Shown here piece after piece: positions 39,001-47,964 of a stretch of DNA of 64,000 nt; the first letter of the stretch is position 1; every line of letters starts with the position of its first letter. Under the pieces are notes generated by a model. That model was not told where the DNA came from. It saw only the letters and a program-made list of their open reading frames with translations, and searched no databases. The translations under genes were made by a program, and so were the position numbers. The DNA lies in contig NZ_LR134386.1 in NCBI RefSeq assembly GCF_900637665.1, positions 4,952,501-5,016,500 of the forward strand, read 5' to 3'. This stretch comes from Chryseobacterium nakagawai (GTDB taxonomy: Bacteria > Bacteroidota > Bacteroidia > Flavobacteriales > Weeksellaceae).

Positions 39001-39326
39001 CTCTGGATTATAAATCCATCTGATTTAAGTTTTTCAGGATTCTTGGTATAAATAATACATGAATACATTGTTTGCGCCCCCTTAGAGGTAACTACTAAAT
39101 GTTTATCCAATTTCATATCTTCACGTTCCAAATCTTTTAAAACGTTTTCTCTATTCAGGCTCTCCTTATTCTTCAATAAATAATTAAATCGGGAATCGAG
39201 CTTTTGTACCTGACCATAAAATCCGTACGAGTACAACCCCAAGAAAGCAACTGTAGCATTTCTAAGAAGCTTCGTTCCTCCATACGAAATGTTTACTTTT
39301 GTAAAAAATAGTTTTCTAATATCCAT
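36093..39326 (-). CDS. Secreted subtilisin-like S8 serine protease with T9SS sorting domain
   Basis: About 1077 aa from the ATG at 39326 (upstream in-frame codons are less likely). Signal region about residues 18-38, a propeptide to about 165, then the S8 catalytic triad: D179 (GIFDTGIDW), H251 (NGHGTHVAG) and S592 (GTSMSSP). A long insertion, likely a beta-sandwich, separates His and Ser. The C-terminal ~80 residues (NITPNPAKDVVNISLGG ... GVYMFTIKLN ... KKVVKE) form a type A T9SS sorting domain, so it is exported through the outer membrane and released or anchored. Probable extracellular protein degradation. A -7 element (TAATTTTG) lies at 39385-39378. Confidence 0.94.
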   Translation of the reverse strand: MDIRKLFFTKVNISYGGTKLLRNATVAFLGLYSYGFYGQVQKLDSRFNYLLKNKESLNRENVLKDLEREDMKLDKHLVVTSKGAQTMYSCIIYTKNPEKLKSDGFIIQSQLPTFSTALVSLEDIERLMELPYVTSVMGPTFDELHNDVSRAQSGASLLQDGVFNNTAYNGTGILVGIFDTGIDWKHPDFRQVNDQTKSRIVSIWDQTLTPQGAETSPTGFTTGVEYTRAQIEDELDGSPTNFVRENDINGHGTHVAGTVAGNGAGFANKRHKGFSSEADIVFVKGGNGSFPTTNTINALTYFKNVATALNKPIVVNMSIGGQGSAHDGTSSHEVAVDNFTSSGPGRVVVISAGNDYGANLHRKVDIEAGGTQSYTFNVASNTSAASVFGFLMYANDNTAVTAKLTAPDGQQYIQNVSTDTTHNILGGGFTATMYNYWGNDNNKRYVQLLVNRVAGSTANCQGTYTLEITNNGTQTINTHGWLYGQGVATTLLNGDNEYIVGSPGNATSAITVASYLGRVSWMAPAGGYGYSNTPQETISSFSAQGPRVDNFQKPDITGSGQAVISARSSSSAPAASNIIENTNYYVMNQGTSMSSPGVAGAVGLLLQANPTLTAAQVKSRLTSTARKDAATGNVPNTRWGYGRLDIYKAVTKEVGCVESNFESITYDEPYITINAEANTTFTNAALAVRYTPTLTGKLGSISFTTGSGVIPANQAVDIQVRKVNANGDPGDIIATKNIASWDTNIQRFTWNYVDLSSLNVQAVTGKDFYIVINGLGGTVTMKNEATAVSGRSKTSTDGTSWTTRTFDLKMRANVYENVAEVKSLATSNQTKASAVAAGYNYFTNACQLISRVEKETASTVTGNVTSKVWVDNVQPGYVSRRYEMNPATDATIATGKVTLYFKQADFDAYNLTSGIKLPTSPTDEANKFNLVVEKYAGTSAGNVGTVASFGGTPTAITPNVADIVWNNTYQYWEVSFQTTGFGGYFVKTNATLGTGEVTKLNAGVNITPNPAKDVVNISLGGYSKGTLTIYDASGKLIKTESMNSNLNRMDVSSLVKGVYMFTIKLNDTTITKKVVKE

Positions 39327-39475
39327 TGTCTTTTTTTTAAATACAATTATACAATTTTTATCTAGAATAATAATAAGCAAAATTATTAATAATCAATACA
39401 AATAAAAAATAAACAAAAACACTACAATACACTCGTTTTAACACAATATTCAAAAACCAATAATCTATTATCAAA

Positions 39476-40054
39476 ATGCAGGATTTTCTATTTTATTTAA
39501 ACCTTGGATGGGAACACATTATTTCTCTTGATGCTTTAGACCATCAGCTTTTTGTCTTGGCTCTGATTGCCGTTTACTCTTTTAGTGACTGGAAAAAAAT
39601 ACTGATCCTTGTAACAGCATTCACTATTGGACATTCAATTACGCTAGCTCTAAGTATTCTTGATGTCTTCAGAGTTCCTTCTGATTGGGTAGAGTTTTTA
39701 ATCCCTCTCACCATTGTGCTGACATCTCTGGATAATATTATTATGAAAAACCAGAAGCAGACGCTAATGCGGGCTAACTACTATCTTGCTTTAATCTTTG
39801 GATTGGTTCACGGAATGGGTTTTGCCAATACGGCAAGAGTGATGATCGCCAAAAGCCAAGGTATTGCCATTCCACTATTAGGATTTAACATTGGATTGGA
39901 ACTGGGGCAGATTGTTATTGTAGGTGCCATTTTGATATTCTTATTTATTCTGCTTACTCTTTTTAAAGTCAATAAAAAAGACTGGATCCTTTTTGTCTCA
40001 TCAGGGGTCTTTGCTTTATCCTTAAAAATGACATTAGAAAGAATTCCTTTCTAA
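39476..40054 (+). CDS. HupE/UreJ-like membrane protein
   Basis: 192 aa with about six TM helices. GWEHIISLDALDHQLFVLAL at the N-terminus, FTIGHSITLALS, and LVHGMGFAN contain the conserved His/Asp residues of the HupE/UreJ_2 family, whose relatives are linked to nickel or other metal permeation. Here no hydrogenase or urease is present, so the metal role is uncertain. In Flavobacteriia such genes often stand near M1 peptidases, as here (67 bp upstream). Confidence 0.82.
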   Translation: MQDFLFYLNLGWEHIISLDALDHQLFVLALIAVYSFSDWKKILILVTAFTIGHSITLALSILDVFRVPSDWVEFLIPLTIVLTSLDNIIMKNQKQTLMRANYYLALIFGLVHGMGFANTARVMIAKSQGIAIPLLGFNIGLELGQIVIVGAILIFLFILLTLFKVNKKDWILFVSSGVFALSLKMTLERIPF

Positions 40055-40090
40055 ACGTGAAATATTTTTATCATTTCAACTGCTTATTAC

Positions 40091-40098
40091 TATCTTTG
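40091..40098 (+). promoter_or_regulatory. -7 element of the M1 peptidase gene
   Basis: TATCTTTG, an exact TAnnTTTG match, in a 67-bp intergenic gap and 24 bases before the ATG. No exact TTTG -33 box is seen. Confidence 0.5.
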
Positions 40099-40121
40099 AT
40101 AATTATTAAATCATTTCGGTT

Positions 40122-42506
40122 ATGAAACTAAAAGTTATTATACTTTCACTTTCTGTATTTGCCTATACAGGTTTCACCGCACAAAATATTCAGAATAACC
40201 CGGGTAGCAACCATGGAAATAAATTTGAGCAACTGGGAAGTATTCTGCGAACACCCAACATTTATAGAACTGCCTCTGGTGCTCCAGGACATGGATACTG
40301 GCAAAACAGAGCCGATTACAACATTACCGCTTATCTTGATGAGGATAAAAGAAATCTGAAAGGTTCGGAAACGGTTACTTATTATAATAATTCTCCTGAT
40401 GAACTGGATTACATCTGGCTGCAGTTGGATGAAAATGAACATTCCAGTATCAGAAATGCAGGATATGATAACTCTTCTATTCTGCGTCCATCAACAACGG
40501 ATCAACAGCTTAAGGTAACAGAACTCCCTGTAAAGGATAATGGCTATGGAGTGACCCTTGAAAAAGTAACGGATGCTTCAGGAAGTCCTTTAAAATATAC
40601 CGTCAATAAAACCATGATGCGTATTGACCTTCCAAAAGCTTTGAAAAAAGGAGAAAAATTTATTTTCAAAGTAGACTGGAATTACAATATTGGAAACAGG
40701 ATCAAAATGGGTGGCCGCGGAGGTTATGAAAATTTCCCGGAAGATGGCAACGACTTGTACACCATGGCACAATGGTATCCAAGAATGTGTGTATACAGTG
40801 ATTTCCAGGGCTGGCAAAATCATCAGTTTACCGGAAGAGGAGAATTTGCCTTGGTTTTCGGAAATTTTAAAGTGTCTATGAATGTCCCTGCCGATCACAT
40901 TGTAGGCGGAACAGGAGAATGTAAAAATTATGATCAGGTATTAACTTCTGATCAGCTTTCAAGATACAGAAAAGCAGAAAATGCTTCTGAACCTATAGAA
41001 ATTGTCACCTTAGATGAAGCTAAAAAAGCGGAAAAGAATCATTCAAAGCAAAGAAAGACATGGGTCTTTGAAGCCAATGACGTAAGGGATTTTGCCTGGA
41101 CTTCTTCCAGAAAGTTTGTTTGGGACGGCATGCGCGTTACCATTCCTGAAAATAACAATAAGGTAATGGCTATGAGTTTCTATCCTAAAGAATCTTACGG
41201 ACTTTACAGAAAATTTTCCACAAAGGCAGTAGCTCATACCATTAAAACGTATTCGGAATTCACCATTCCTTATCCATATCCTGTAGCTCAATCTGTAGAA
41301 GCAGCCAACGGAATGGAATATCCAATGATCTGTTTCAACTTCGGAAGAACGGAAAAAGATGGAACTTATTCTGAAGGAACTAAAAACGGAATGATCGGAG
41401 TAATTATCCATGAAGTAGGCCACAACTTCTTTCCTATGATTATCAATTCAGATGAAAGACAATGGGCATGGATGGATGAAGGGCTGAATACTTTCACAGA
41501 GTATCTTACAGAAGAGAAATGGGATAATAAGTTTCCGTCTAAAAGAGGTCCGGCATGGACGATCGTAGATTATATGAAACTTCCCAAAGATCAGCTTGAG
41601 CCAATCATGAGCAACTCTGAAAATATTGTTCAGTATGGCCCGAATGCCTATTCAAAACCTGCTACAGGATTGAATATTCTTCGTGAAACCATTATGGGAA
41701 GGGAGCTTTTTGATAAAGCTTTCAAAACGTATGCAAAAAGATGGGCCTTCAAACACCCTGAACCGGCAGATCTTTTCCGTACCATGGAAGATGCCAGTGG
41801 TGAAGACCTTGACTGGTTCTGGAGAGGATGGTTCTATGGAACAGACCCTGTAGATATTGCGATTGATAAAGTAACCGTAGCTACTCCTAACCTTGAAACT
41901 AATCCAAAAGCAGCTGAGGAAATAAAATATCAGGTTGATAAGCCTTTAGTGAATAGTTTTGAAGACCTGTCAAAAATCAGAAACAGAGAAGACAAGAACA
42001 TTACGTTCTATGTTGATAAAGATAAAGAAGCTCAGGATTTCTACTATCGATATGACAGAGGGCAAGAAAAAGTAAGCACTAAAGAATACACTACAAAAGT
42101 AGAGGCTACTCTTCCTTTAGATGCTAAGGATAAAGAGAAGTTTAAAAATATTACAGCGTATCAGATCGATTTCCTGAACAAAGGTGGCCTGGTAATGCCA
42201 GTCATTCTTGAATTTACCTTTGAAGATGGCTCAAAATTATATGACAAATCTTCAGCACAGATCTGGAGGCTGAATGAACAAAAAGTTTCTAAGACGTATT
42301 ATTTTGACAAGAAATTGAAATCAATTCAGTTAGATCCAATGAGAGAAACTGCTGATATTGACACCACCAATAACTTCTGGAGCAGCAATGCTTCCGGTGG
42401 TGAAACATCAAAATTCCAGCTCTTTAAACAGAAACAGGAAGGAGGTCCTGCAAGAGGGAGCTCCAATGGAAAAGTAAATCCTATGCAGGCAGCCGGAAAA
42501 AGCTAA
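40122..42506 (+). CDS. M1-family zinc metallopeptidase
   Basis: 794 aa with a Sec signal (about 1-20, TAQ). The gluzincin motif HEVGH is at residues 430-434, with the third ligand Glu at 453 (HExxH-x18-E, in WMDEGLNTF). The usual M1 exopeptidase GAMEN motif is represented by AANGMEYP in the preceding region, so it may be a divergent aminopeptidase. The C-terminus is Gly/Ser/Lys-rich. Probably periplasmic or surface peptide breakdown. The hairpin at 42549 ends the transcript. Confidence 0.92.
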   Translation: MKLKVIILSLSVFAYTGFTAQNIQNNPGSNHGNKFEQLGSILRTPNIYRTASGAPGHGYWQNRADYNITAYLDEDKRNLKGSETVTYYNNSPDELDYIWLQLDENEHSSIRNAGYDNSSILRPSTTDQQLKVTELPVKDNGYGVTLEKVTDASGSPLKYTVNKTMMRIDLPKALKKGEKFIFKVDWNYNIGNRIKMGGRGGYENFPEDGNDLYTMAQWYPRMCVYSDFQGWQNHQFTGRGEFALVFGNFKVSMNVPADHIVGGTGECKNYDQVLTSDQLSRYRKAENASEPIEIVTLDEAKKAEKNHSKQRKTWVFEANDVRDFAWTSSRKFVWDGMRVTIPENNNKVMAMSFYPKESYGLYRKFSTKAVAHTIKTYSEFTIPYPYPVAQSVEAANGMEYPMICFNFGRTEKDGTYSEGTKNGMIGVIIHEVGHNFFPMIINSDERQWAWMDEGLNTFTEYLTEEKWDNKFPSKRGPAWTIVDYMKLPKDQLEPIMSNSENIVQYGPNAYSKPATGLNILRETIMGRELFDKAFKTYAKRWAFKHPEPADLFRTMEDASGEDLDWFWRGWFYGTDPVDIAIDKVTVATPNLETNPKAAEEIKYQVDKPLVNSFEDLSKIRNREDKNITFYVDKDKEAQDFYYRYDRGQEKVSTKEYTTKVEATLPLDAKDKEKFKNITAYQIDFLNKGGLVMPVILEFTFEDGSKLYDKSSAQIWRLNEQKVSKTYYFDKKLKSIQLDPMRETADIDTTNNFWSSNASGGETSKFQLFKQKQEGGPARGSSNGKVNPMQAAGKS

Positions 42507-42548
42507 ATAGCATAATTATTGGCAATCATTGCTATTAAAATATAATTG

Positions 42549-42576
42549 AAAAGCTCACTGAATCAGTGAGCTTTTT
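42549..42576 (+). terminator. Terminator of the M1 peptidase gene
   Basis: AAAAGCTCACTG / CAGTGAGCTTTTT stem with a 3-nt loop (AAT) and a T-rich tail. Confidence 0.85.
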
Positions 42577-42619
42577 CTTTTTACATTAGAAATGTTTATA
42601 AAAGTTTAGCCTATTCTTT

Positions 42620-43318
42620 TTACCCCAAATATTCTTTCAGGTGTTTTTTGTAAGTTCTTCCTAATGGGAGCTGCTCTCCTCCTTTCAGATAAATTGTATT
42701 CGAATCATATGAACTGATATGAGAAGAAAGGACAATATAGGATTTATGAATCCTGATAAACCCTAAATTTTGAAAATTTTCTTCAAAATTAGACATCCGT
42801 TCCAAGATCATATATTTTTTCAAATGGGTGATTAAAATAATATATTCGCCAAATCCCTGAACCCATTTTATATCTTGAAGAAGAACTTTATTCATGATAT
42901 AATTAGACTTGAACATAATGAAATCTTCCTGTTTTTTATCTTCCGCAGATTGTTTAAACTGTAAAAAATCCTTTGCTTTATAAACTGCTCTTTTAAATGT
43001 TTCAAAGTCTACAGGTTTCACCAGATAATGCACAACATCCAATTCAAATGCTTTAACGGCATATTGAGTTTCCAATGTAAGAAATATGCATAATGGTTTA
43101 TAGGGAAGTTTAAGTAAAAGATCAATCCCATTAATATAAGGCATATTAATATCCAGAATAACCAGATCTACTCTATTCTTCTGCAAATATTGTAGCGCCT
43201 CTTCCGGGTTCTGAAATATCTCCAGCAAATCGATATCTTCTATCCCATCACAATAGTGCCGGATAAGTTCTAACGCGGGATATTCATCATCCACTCCTAC
43301 GATAGTGAGGTTAGCCAT
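42620..43318 (-). CDS. LytTR-family response regulator
   Basis: 232 aa. N-terminal receiver domain with phospho-acceptor D56 (VILDINMPYINGIDLL), the acidic pair D10-D11 and Lys in HYLVKPVDF. C-terminal LytTR DNA-binding domain (about 130-232: FMFKSNYIMNKVLLQDIKW ... FIRIHKSYIV ... QLPLGRTYKKHL). Its ATG overlaps the kinase stop by one base. It likely controls the divergent DUF2490/citrate-transport genes; this is inferred from position. Confidence 0.93.
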   Translation of the reverse strand: MANLTIVGVDDEYPALELIRHYCDGIEDIDLLEIFQNPEEALQYLQKNRVDLVILDINMPYINGIDLLLKLPYKPLCIFLTLETQYAVKAFELDVVHYLVKPVDFETFKRAVYKAKDFLQFKQSAEDKKQEDFIMFKSNYIMNKVLLQDIKWVQGFGEYIILITHLKKYMILERMSNFEENFQNLGFIRIHKSYIVLSSHISSYDSNTIYLKGGEQLPLGRTYKKHLKEYLG

Positions 43319-44424
43319 TATAGTTTAATTTTTAAAGTAGTTTCGTATGTATTATTCATAGCCGCTTCTGATATAAAAGTAAATCTTTCAGGGTAGTATT
43401 TTTCCAGAATGCTGATGACTGCTTCATTTCCCAATCCATTATCATTAACGTTATTCACAAGATTCCGGTTCTTTGCCATAGAATTTTTAATTTCAAATGA
43501 TAGTTCCTGATCCTGTATTTTATAAAATACACTGATAAAACTATTTCCTTCAATCCCCACTGCTGAATGTTTCAGAGCATTTTCAAATAAGGTAAGACAA
43601 ACTGATGGAGGTACTTCAATAAGCTCCAATGTTTCTTCATCTTTTATTTCAAACCTGATATCCAATAGGTTATTATACTTTAACTGGTAAAGCCCAATCA
43701 ATGATTTAATCGTTGAAAACTCCTGCATAAGCGTAATCTTTTCCTTATTGGTATCATAAATAACATACTGCAACAAGCGGCTTAACTGCAAGATAGATTC
43801 CGATGTTTTCTCGGATGGATTAAAGCTTTTCGAATAAATATTATTAAGGGTATTCAGTAAAAAATGAGGGTTTAATTTTGATTTTAAAAGGTCAAGATAC
43901 AGTTGGTCTTTTTCTTCCCCTAAGTTTTTAAAATCCTGTTCAATCAGAAATTTATCCTTAGTAATTCCCAGAAATGAGGCTACCAATATAACAATACCCT
44001 GAGCAGTATACACATTGTAAAGGAATTTTGTGTTGGATAGTGTTTCATCAAATTTCATATTAAACACGGCAGGTTCCAGCAAAATTCTAAACAGGCTTGA
44101 TACCAAAAAACAGATAAATGCATACAGAATAAACTCCGGATACTTATTGGAAAGATAAAACCTGGGTACCAGATAAAAATAGACCAGATAGTAAATCCCA
44201 ACATTGAAAATAATCACAAATAATACGGACCAAATGAGCTCCGGAACATCCAAAAAGTAGTTTTCGGTGAAAAAAGTGATGATAAAGAAGAAGAAAAAGA
44301 AGAAAATATGCTGAAACTTCAGCAAAAGTCCCCAATGATATTCCATCAGTCTCTTTAAAATTCTACCACTAAGTAAAACCCTAAAAATCAATAATATAAA
44401 TACAATATTTATAATAAAAAACAT
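43318..44424 (-). CDS. LytS-type sensor histidine kinase
   Basis: 368 aa. Five or six TM helices (about 1-155), a short coiled linker, then the His_kinase domain of the LytS/YehU type with H187 in LNPHFLLNTLNN, and an ATPase module with NALKHS and GLGNEAV boxes. It partners the adjacent response regulator. A -7 element (TATATTTG, 44457-44450) lies 26 bp upstream. There is no periplasmic sensor domain, so sensing is probably within the membrane. Confidence 0.92.
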   Translation of the reverse strand: MFFIINIVFILLIFRVLLSGRILKRLMEYHWGLLLKFQHIFFFFFFFIITFFTENYFLDVPELIWSVLFVIIFNVGIYYLVYFYLVPRFYLSNKYPEFILYAFICFLVSSLFRILLEPAVFNMKFDETLSNTKFLYNVYTAQGIVILVASFLGITKDKFLIEQDFKNLGEEKDQLYLDLLKSKLNPHFLLNTLNNIYSKSFNPSEKTSESILQLSRLLQYVIYDTNKEKITLMQEFSTIKSLIGLYQLKYNNLLDIRFEIKDEETLELIEVPPSVCLTLFENALKHSAVGIEGNSFISVFYKIQDQELSFEIKNSMAKNRNLVNNVNDNGLGNEAVISILEKYYPERFTFISEAAMNNTYETTLKIKL

Positions 44425-44478
44425 CTAAAATATCCAATTTTCAATCTTTCAAATATAAGACCTTTTTCTCCCCGGATT

Positions 44479-44500
44479 GCAGTTTACTGATAAAAACTGC
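44479..44500. promoter_or_regulatory. Inverted repeat between divergent promoters, candidate operator
   Basis: GCAGTTT (44479-44485), 8 bp, AAACTGC (44494-44500). It lies between the kinase -7 element (44450-44457, minus) and the DUF2490 gene -7 element (44540-44547, plus). The CAGTTT arms loosely recall LytTR-type half-sites. Confidence 0.4.
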
Positions 44501-44539
44501 TATTGATTGAAAAATAAATTCCCGGCTCCTTCTTATAAA

Positions 44540-44547
44540 TATATTTG
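44540..44547 (+). promoter_or_regulatory. -7 element of the DUF2490-citrate transporter operon
   Basis: TATATTTG, an exact TAnnTTTG match, 28 bp before the ATG at 44576. Confidence 0.45.
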
Positions 44548-44575
44548 AGAAAGCAGGATATTAATTCAATTTTAC

Positions 44576-45268
44576 ATGAAAGTTAAATTATCATTAATCA
44601 CCTTTTTTCTACTAGGTGCAAGTCAATTTGTGATCGCTCAAAGCCGGGACAGTTATAATATGTGGTTCCAATACCTTATGTCTGCAAAACTTACAGATAA
44701 AAGTACCTTGACAGCCCTTTCCCAATACCGGTCTTTTGACCTGGCCTATGACACCAGACTTTTTTTGGTTTCTGCTTACGTAGATTATGAAGTTGCTAAT
44801 GAGGTAAGACCTGCTGTAGGAGCCATGTTTCTTATTCTGGACTCTTACAAGTCTGATAATACCAAAAAAGAGAGGTATGAAAAAAGACCTTTCCAACAAG
44901 TGAGCCTGGGAGGCAATATCGGAAGAACTTCTATTTCTCACCGGTTTCGCGTGGAAGAACGTTTCATAAGCAATCCGGATGAGTTCATTGTAAGGCTTCG
45001 CTATCTTATTTCATTAAGAATCCCATTCAATAAAACCGGGGAGAAAGAAAGATTTTATGGGATCCTGAAAAATGAAATCCGAATGAATGCCAGCAAAGAA
45101 GAAACATTCGACAGCAACCGTTTAACCGCCGGGATAGGAATAAAAACAGGAAAAAACTCAGCCATAGAAGTTGCTTTTATCAACCAGCTGGAAACCGGAT
45201 CTACCAGTAACTATGCCTATATCGGCTATCGAAACAATTTTGACTGGAGAAAAAATAAAAATAAATAA
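44576..45268 (+). CDS. DUF2490 outer-membrane-like protein
   Basis: 230 aa. Sec signal (about 1-21, IAQ). The rest has alternating beta strands with aromatic girdle residues (NMWFQYLMSAKL, SISHRFRVEERFI, YAIGYRN-like end), as in DUF2490 proteins, which are predicted small outer-membrane beta-barrels. Only 19 bp separate it from the citrate transporter gene, so it may be a porin-like partner for organic-acid uptake. Role inferred from position. Confidence 0.82.
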   Translation: MKVKLSLITFFLLGASQFVIAQSRDSYNMWFQYLMSAKLTDKSTLTALSQYRSFDLAYDTRLFLVSAYVDYEVANEVRPAVGAMFLILDSYKSDNTKKERYEKRPFQQVSLGGNIGRTSISHRFRVEERFISNPDEFIVRLRYLISLRIPFNKTGEKERFYGILKNEIRMNASKEETFDSNRLTAGIGIKTGKNSAIEVAFINQLETGSTSNYAYIGYRNNFDWRKNKNK

Positions 45269-45287
45269 CCTCAAATACAAACCATCT

Positions 45288-46574
45288 ATGCTTACATTCC
45301 TTGGATTTTTGATGATCATCATTTTTATGGTGCTTATCATGAATAAAAAGATGACTCCTCTTACTGCCTTAGTTATTATCCCGGTTGCCATTGCATTTTT
45401 AGCAGGTTTTGGACCTCAGTTGGGAGAAATGATGAAAAATGGAGTCAAGGAAATAGCCCTTACAGGGGTTATGCTCATCTTTGCCATTCTTTATTTCAGT
45501 TTAATGATAGACACCGGGCTTTTTGAGCCATTAGTCAATCTTATTTTAAAAGCAGTTGGAGACAACCCTGTCAAAACAACGATTGGAACAGCTATCCTCA
45601 CCACATTGGTTTCTCTAGATGGTGATGGTTCTTCCACTTATATTATTGTTGTAGCAGCCATGCTTCCTTTATATAAAAAACAAGGAATGAATCCATTAAC
45701 GCTGACCTGCATCATCATGCTGGCTGGCGGAATTATGAATATTTTACCTTGGGGAGGTCCTACAGCAAGAGTGATGAGCTCCCTGAAACTGGGACACACC
45801 GAAATTTTTGTGCCTATGATCCCTATTATGGCTTTAGGTATTATCTGGGTAATCTTTGTAGCCTACATTCTGGGAAAAAAAGAAAAGAAGCGCATCGCAA
45901 AATATGGGAAGTATACGAAATACAGTACGGGAGACATTGCCGGAGAATCTGACCCTCAACTTCTCCGTCCAAAACTAATCTGGGTGAATTTAATATTGAC
46001 TCTTGTTCTATTAACGGTAATGATATTAGACATTGTTCCTCTCGGGATTGCTTTTATGATTGCCTTTTGTATTGCCTCTGTCATCAATTATCCCAAGTTG
46101 AAAGACCAGCAGAAAATTATTTCAAAACATGCCGGAAATGCTTTGTCTGTAGCAGGAATGATCTTTGGAGCAGGAATCTTTACGGGGATTCTTAATGGAA
46201 CCGGCATCATGCAGGCTATGGGAAATAGTATGATAGATATTGTTCCCAAAAGTTGGGGCAGTTATCTGAATATTATTACAGCAATTTTCAGTGTTCCTCT
46301 TACTTTCTTTCTTACGAATGATGCGTACTATTTTGGGATATTACCTATTATTGAGGCTACAGGACGTCAGCTGGATATTGCCCCTGAAATATTGGGAAGA
46401 GCAAGTCTTGTTGGTCAGGCTTCCCACTTATTAAGTCCGTTGGTTCCTTCCACTTATCTATTGGTATCCTTAGCAGGTGTAGAATATTCTGACCATCTGA
46501 AGTATACTTTAAAATGGGCAATTGGATCATCGATTATCATGCTTTTAGGTGCATTAGTTCTTGGAACCATATGA
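45288..46574 (+). CDS. CitMHS-family citrate/metal-proton symporter
   Basis: 428 aa from the ATG at 45288; longer in-frame starts would sit inside the DUF2490 gene. About 12 TM helices. Family landmarks include SLDGDGSSTYIIVVAAMLPL and MLAGGIMNILPWGGPTARV in the first half and FFLTNDAYYFGILPII and LLSPLVPSTYLLV in the second. These proteins import citrate complexed with Mg or Ca. It is probably regulated by the divergent LytS/LytR pair. Confidence 0.92.
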   Translation: MLTFLGFLMIIIFMVLIMNKKMTPLTALVIIPVAIAFLAGFGPQLGEMMKNGVKEIALTGVMLIFAILYFSLMIDTGLFEPLVNLILKAVGDNPVKTTIGTAILTTLVSLDGDGSSTYIIVVAAMLPLYKKQGMNPLTLTCIIMLAGGIMNILPWGGPTARVMSSLKLGHTEIFVPMIPIMALGIIWVIFVAYILGKKEKKRIAKYGKYTKYSTGDIAGESDPQLLRPKLIWVNLILTLVLLTVMILDIVPLGIAFMIAFCIASVINYPKLKDQQKIISKHAGNALSVAGMIFGAGIFTGILNGTGIMQAMGNSMIDIVPKSWGSYLNIITAIFSVPLTFFLTNDAYYFGILPIIEATGRQLDIAPEILGRASLVGQASHLLSPLVPSTYLLVSLAGVEYSDHLKYTLKWAIGSSIIMLLGALVLGTI

Positions 46575-46662
46575 TAAGAATGTAATGAATAATGAGTATC
46601 TTCAATCTCAGAAATAATAATACAGCTTAAAAATTGTTTTGTAAAAACAGCTTATTTTTCAG

Positions 46663-47883
46663 ATGAAATCCTTACAATCTCAAAAAACATTTACCGGAAA
46701 ATATCTTAAAAATCTTACATTGTATGTGTTTACAGCAATGATAGGAGGCGTATTGGCTGGTCATTATGTTCCTCAGGAAAGTATAAGGCTGGGAGTGGTG
46801 AGCCGGTATTTTTTCATGATTCTGGAAACACTGATCCTTCCTGTTATATTTATGGCAGTGGTATATGGAATCAGCCAGTTGTCTGATCTCAAAAATGCCC
46901 GAAATATTGTATGGCAGACGATTTTATATTTTTTGGTAATCACTTCCATAGCTATTATCGTAGGTTTCGCTTTTGGATTAATGATGCAGCCCGGTTCTGA
47001 TACAGGAATAGATGTCACCAAAATCAATACGGCGTTACCCAAAACATTTGAAATTAAAAATGATAATGTGCCCAACCTTATCTATCTCAACAGGCATGGT
47101 ATTTTTCTATTCCTCTCTATTGCGATCGGAATTGCTATGAATTTTTCTTCAAAAAAAGAAAAATTCCTGAATATATTGGATCAGGGTGTGAATATTTTTT
47201 ATACAGTCATTAAATACCTTTATATCATTCTTCCCCTCATTATTTTCTGTAATATCGCCTATGGTGTTTCTGTATATGGTCTCAATACCCTTCTTCCCCT
47301 GAGTAAAGTAGTTGCCACTGTATATATAGCGGATATTGTATTTATTTTTGGAATTCTGGGGGCTGTTTCTTATCTCTTCAAGTTCAATCTTTGGAAATTT
47401 TTACTGAACATCAAAGAAGAAATTATCCTGGTAGTCAGTACCTCATCTTCTAAAGCAGCCTTCCCTCTCATTTTTGAAAAAATGGAATCTGAAGGATACA
47501 GCAGGAAAATTTTAAGGTTTATTATTCCTTTAGGATATAATTTTAATCTTGCCGGAGCCTGTATCTATCTTTCCGTGACTTGTTGTTTCCTGGTTCAGTT
47601 TTATACGATTTCGTTAAGCCTCAATGATTATTTATGGCTTTTTATCATCGTTTCTATTACCTCAAAAACAGCTTCCGGTGTACCTGGTTCAGGATTTCTG
47701 GCTCTTATTTTCACTTTGAACAGATTCGGGAAAATTCCGTTGACGGATATTGCCCTTCTTTACAGTGTGGATCGTTTTATGAATGAGGCCAGATCGGTAA
47801 CCAACTTTATAGGAATTGCCGTTTCCGGAGCTATTATTTCAAAGATCAATCAACAACAGAAAAGTAAAAAGATTTCTGTTTAA
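46663..47883 (+). CDS. Dicarboxylate/amino-acid:cation symporter (DAACS family)
   Basis: 406 aa with eight TM helices and two re-entrant hairpins. The Ser-rich hairpin VSTSSSKAAFPLI and the NLAGACIYLS and KTASGVPGSGFLAL segments mark the GltP/DctA family, which takes up C4-dicarboxylates or glutamate/aspartate with Na+ or H+. It follows the citrate transporter by 88 bp and so fits an organic-acid uptake cluster. Confidence 0.9.
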   Translation: MKSLQSQKTFTGKYLKNLTLYVFTAMIGGVLAGHYVPQESIRLGVVSRYFFMILETLILPVIFMAVVYGISQLSDLKNARNIVWQTILYFLVITSIAIIVGFAFGLMMQPGSDTGIDVTKINTALPKTFEIKNDNVPNLIYLNRHGIFLFLSIAIGIAMNFSSKKEKFLNILDQGVNIFYTVIKYLYIILPLIIFCNIAYGVSVYGLNTLLPLSKVVATVYIADIVFIFGILGAVSYLFKFNLWKFLLNIKEEIILVVSTSSSKAAFPLIFEKMESEGYSRKILRFIIPLGYNFNLAGACIYLSVTCCFLVQFYTISLSLNDYLWLFIIVSITSKTASGVPGSGFLALIFTLNRFGKIPLTDIALLYSVDRFMNEARSVTNFIGIAVSGAIISKINQQQKSKKISV

Positions 47884-47964
47884 TATTATTTAAAAAATTG
47901 TTATTAAAATGTATTCAATCCTGTAACTTTTTGAATTTCAATACAACTAACTAATAAAAAGACC

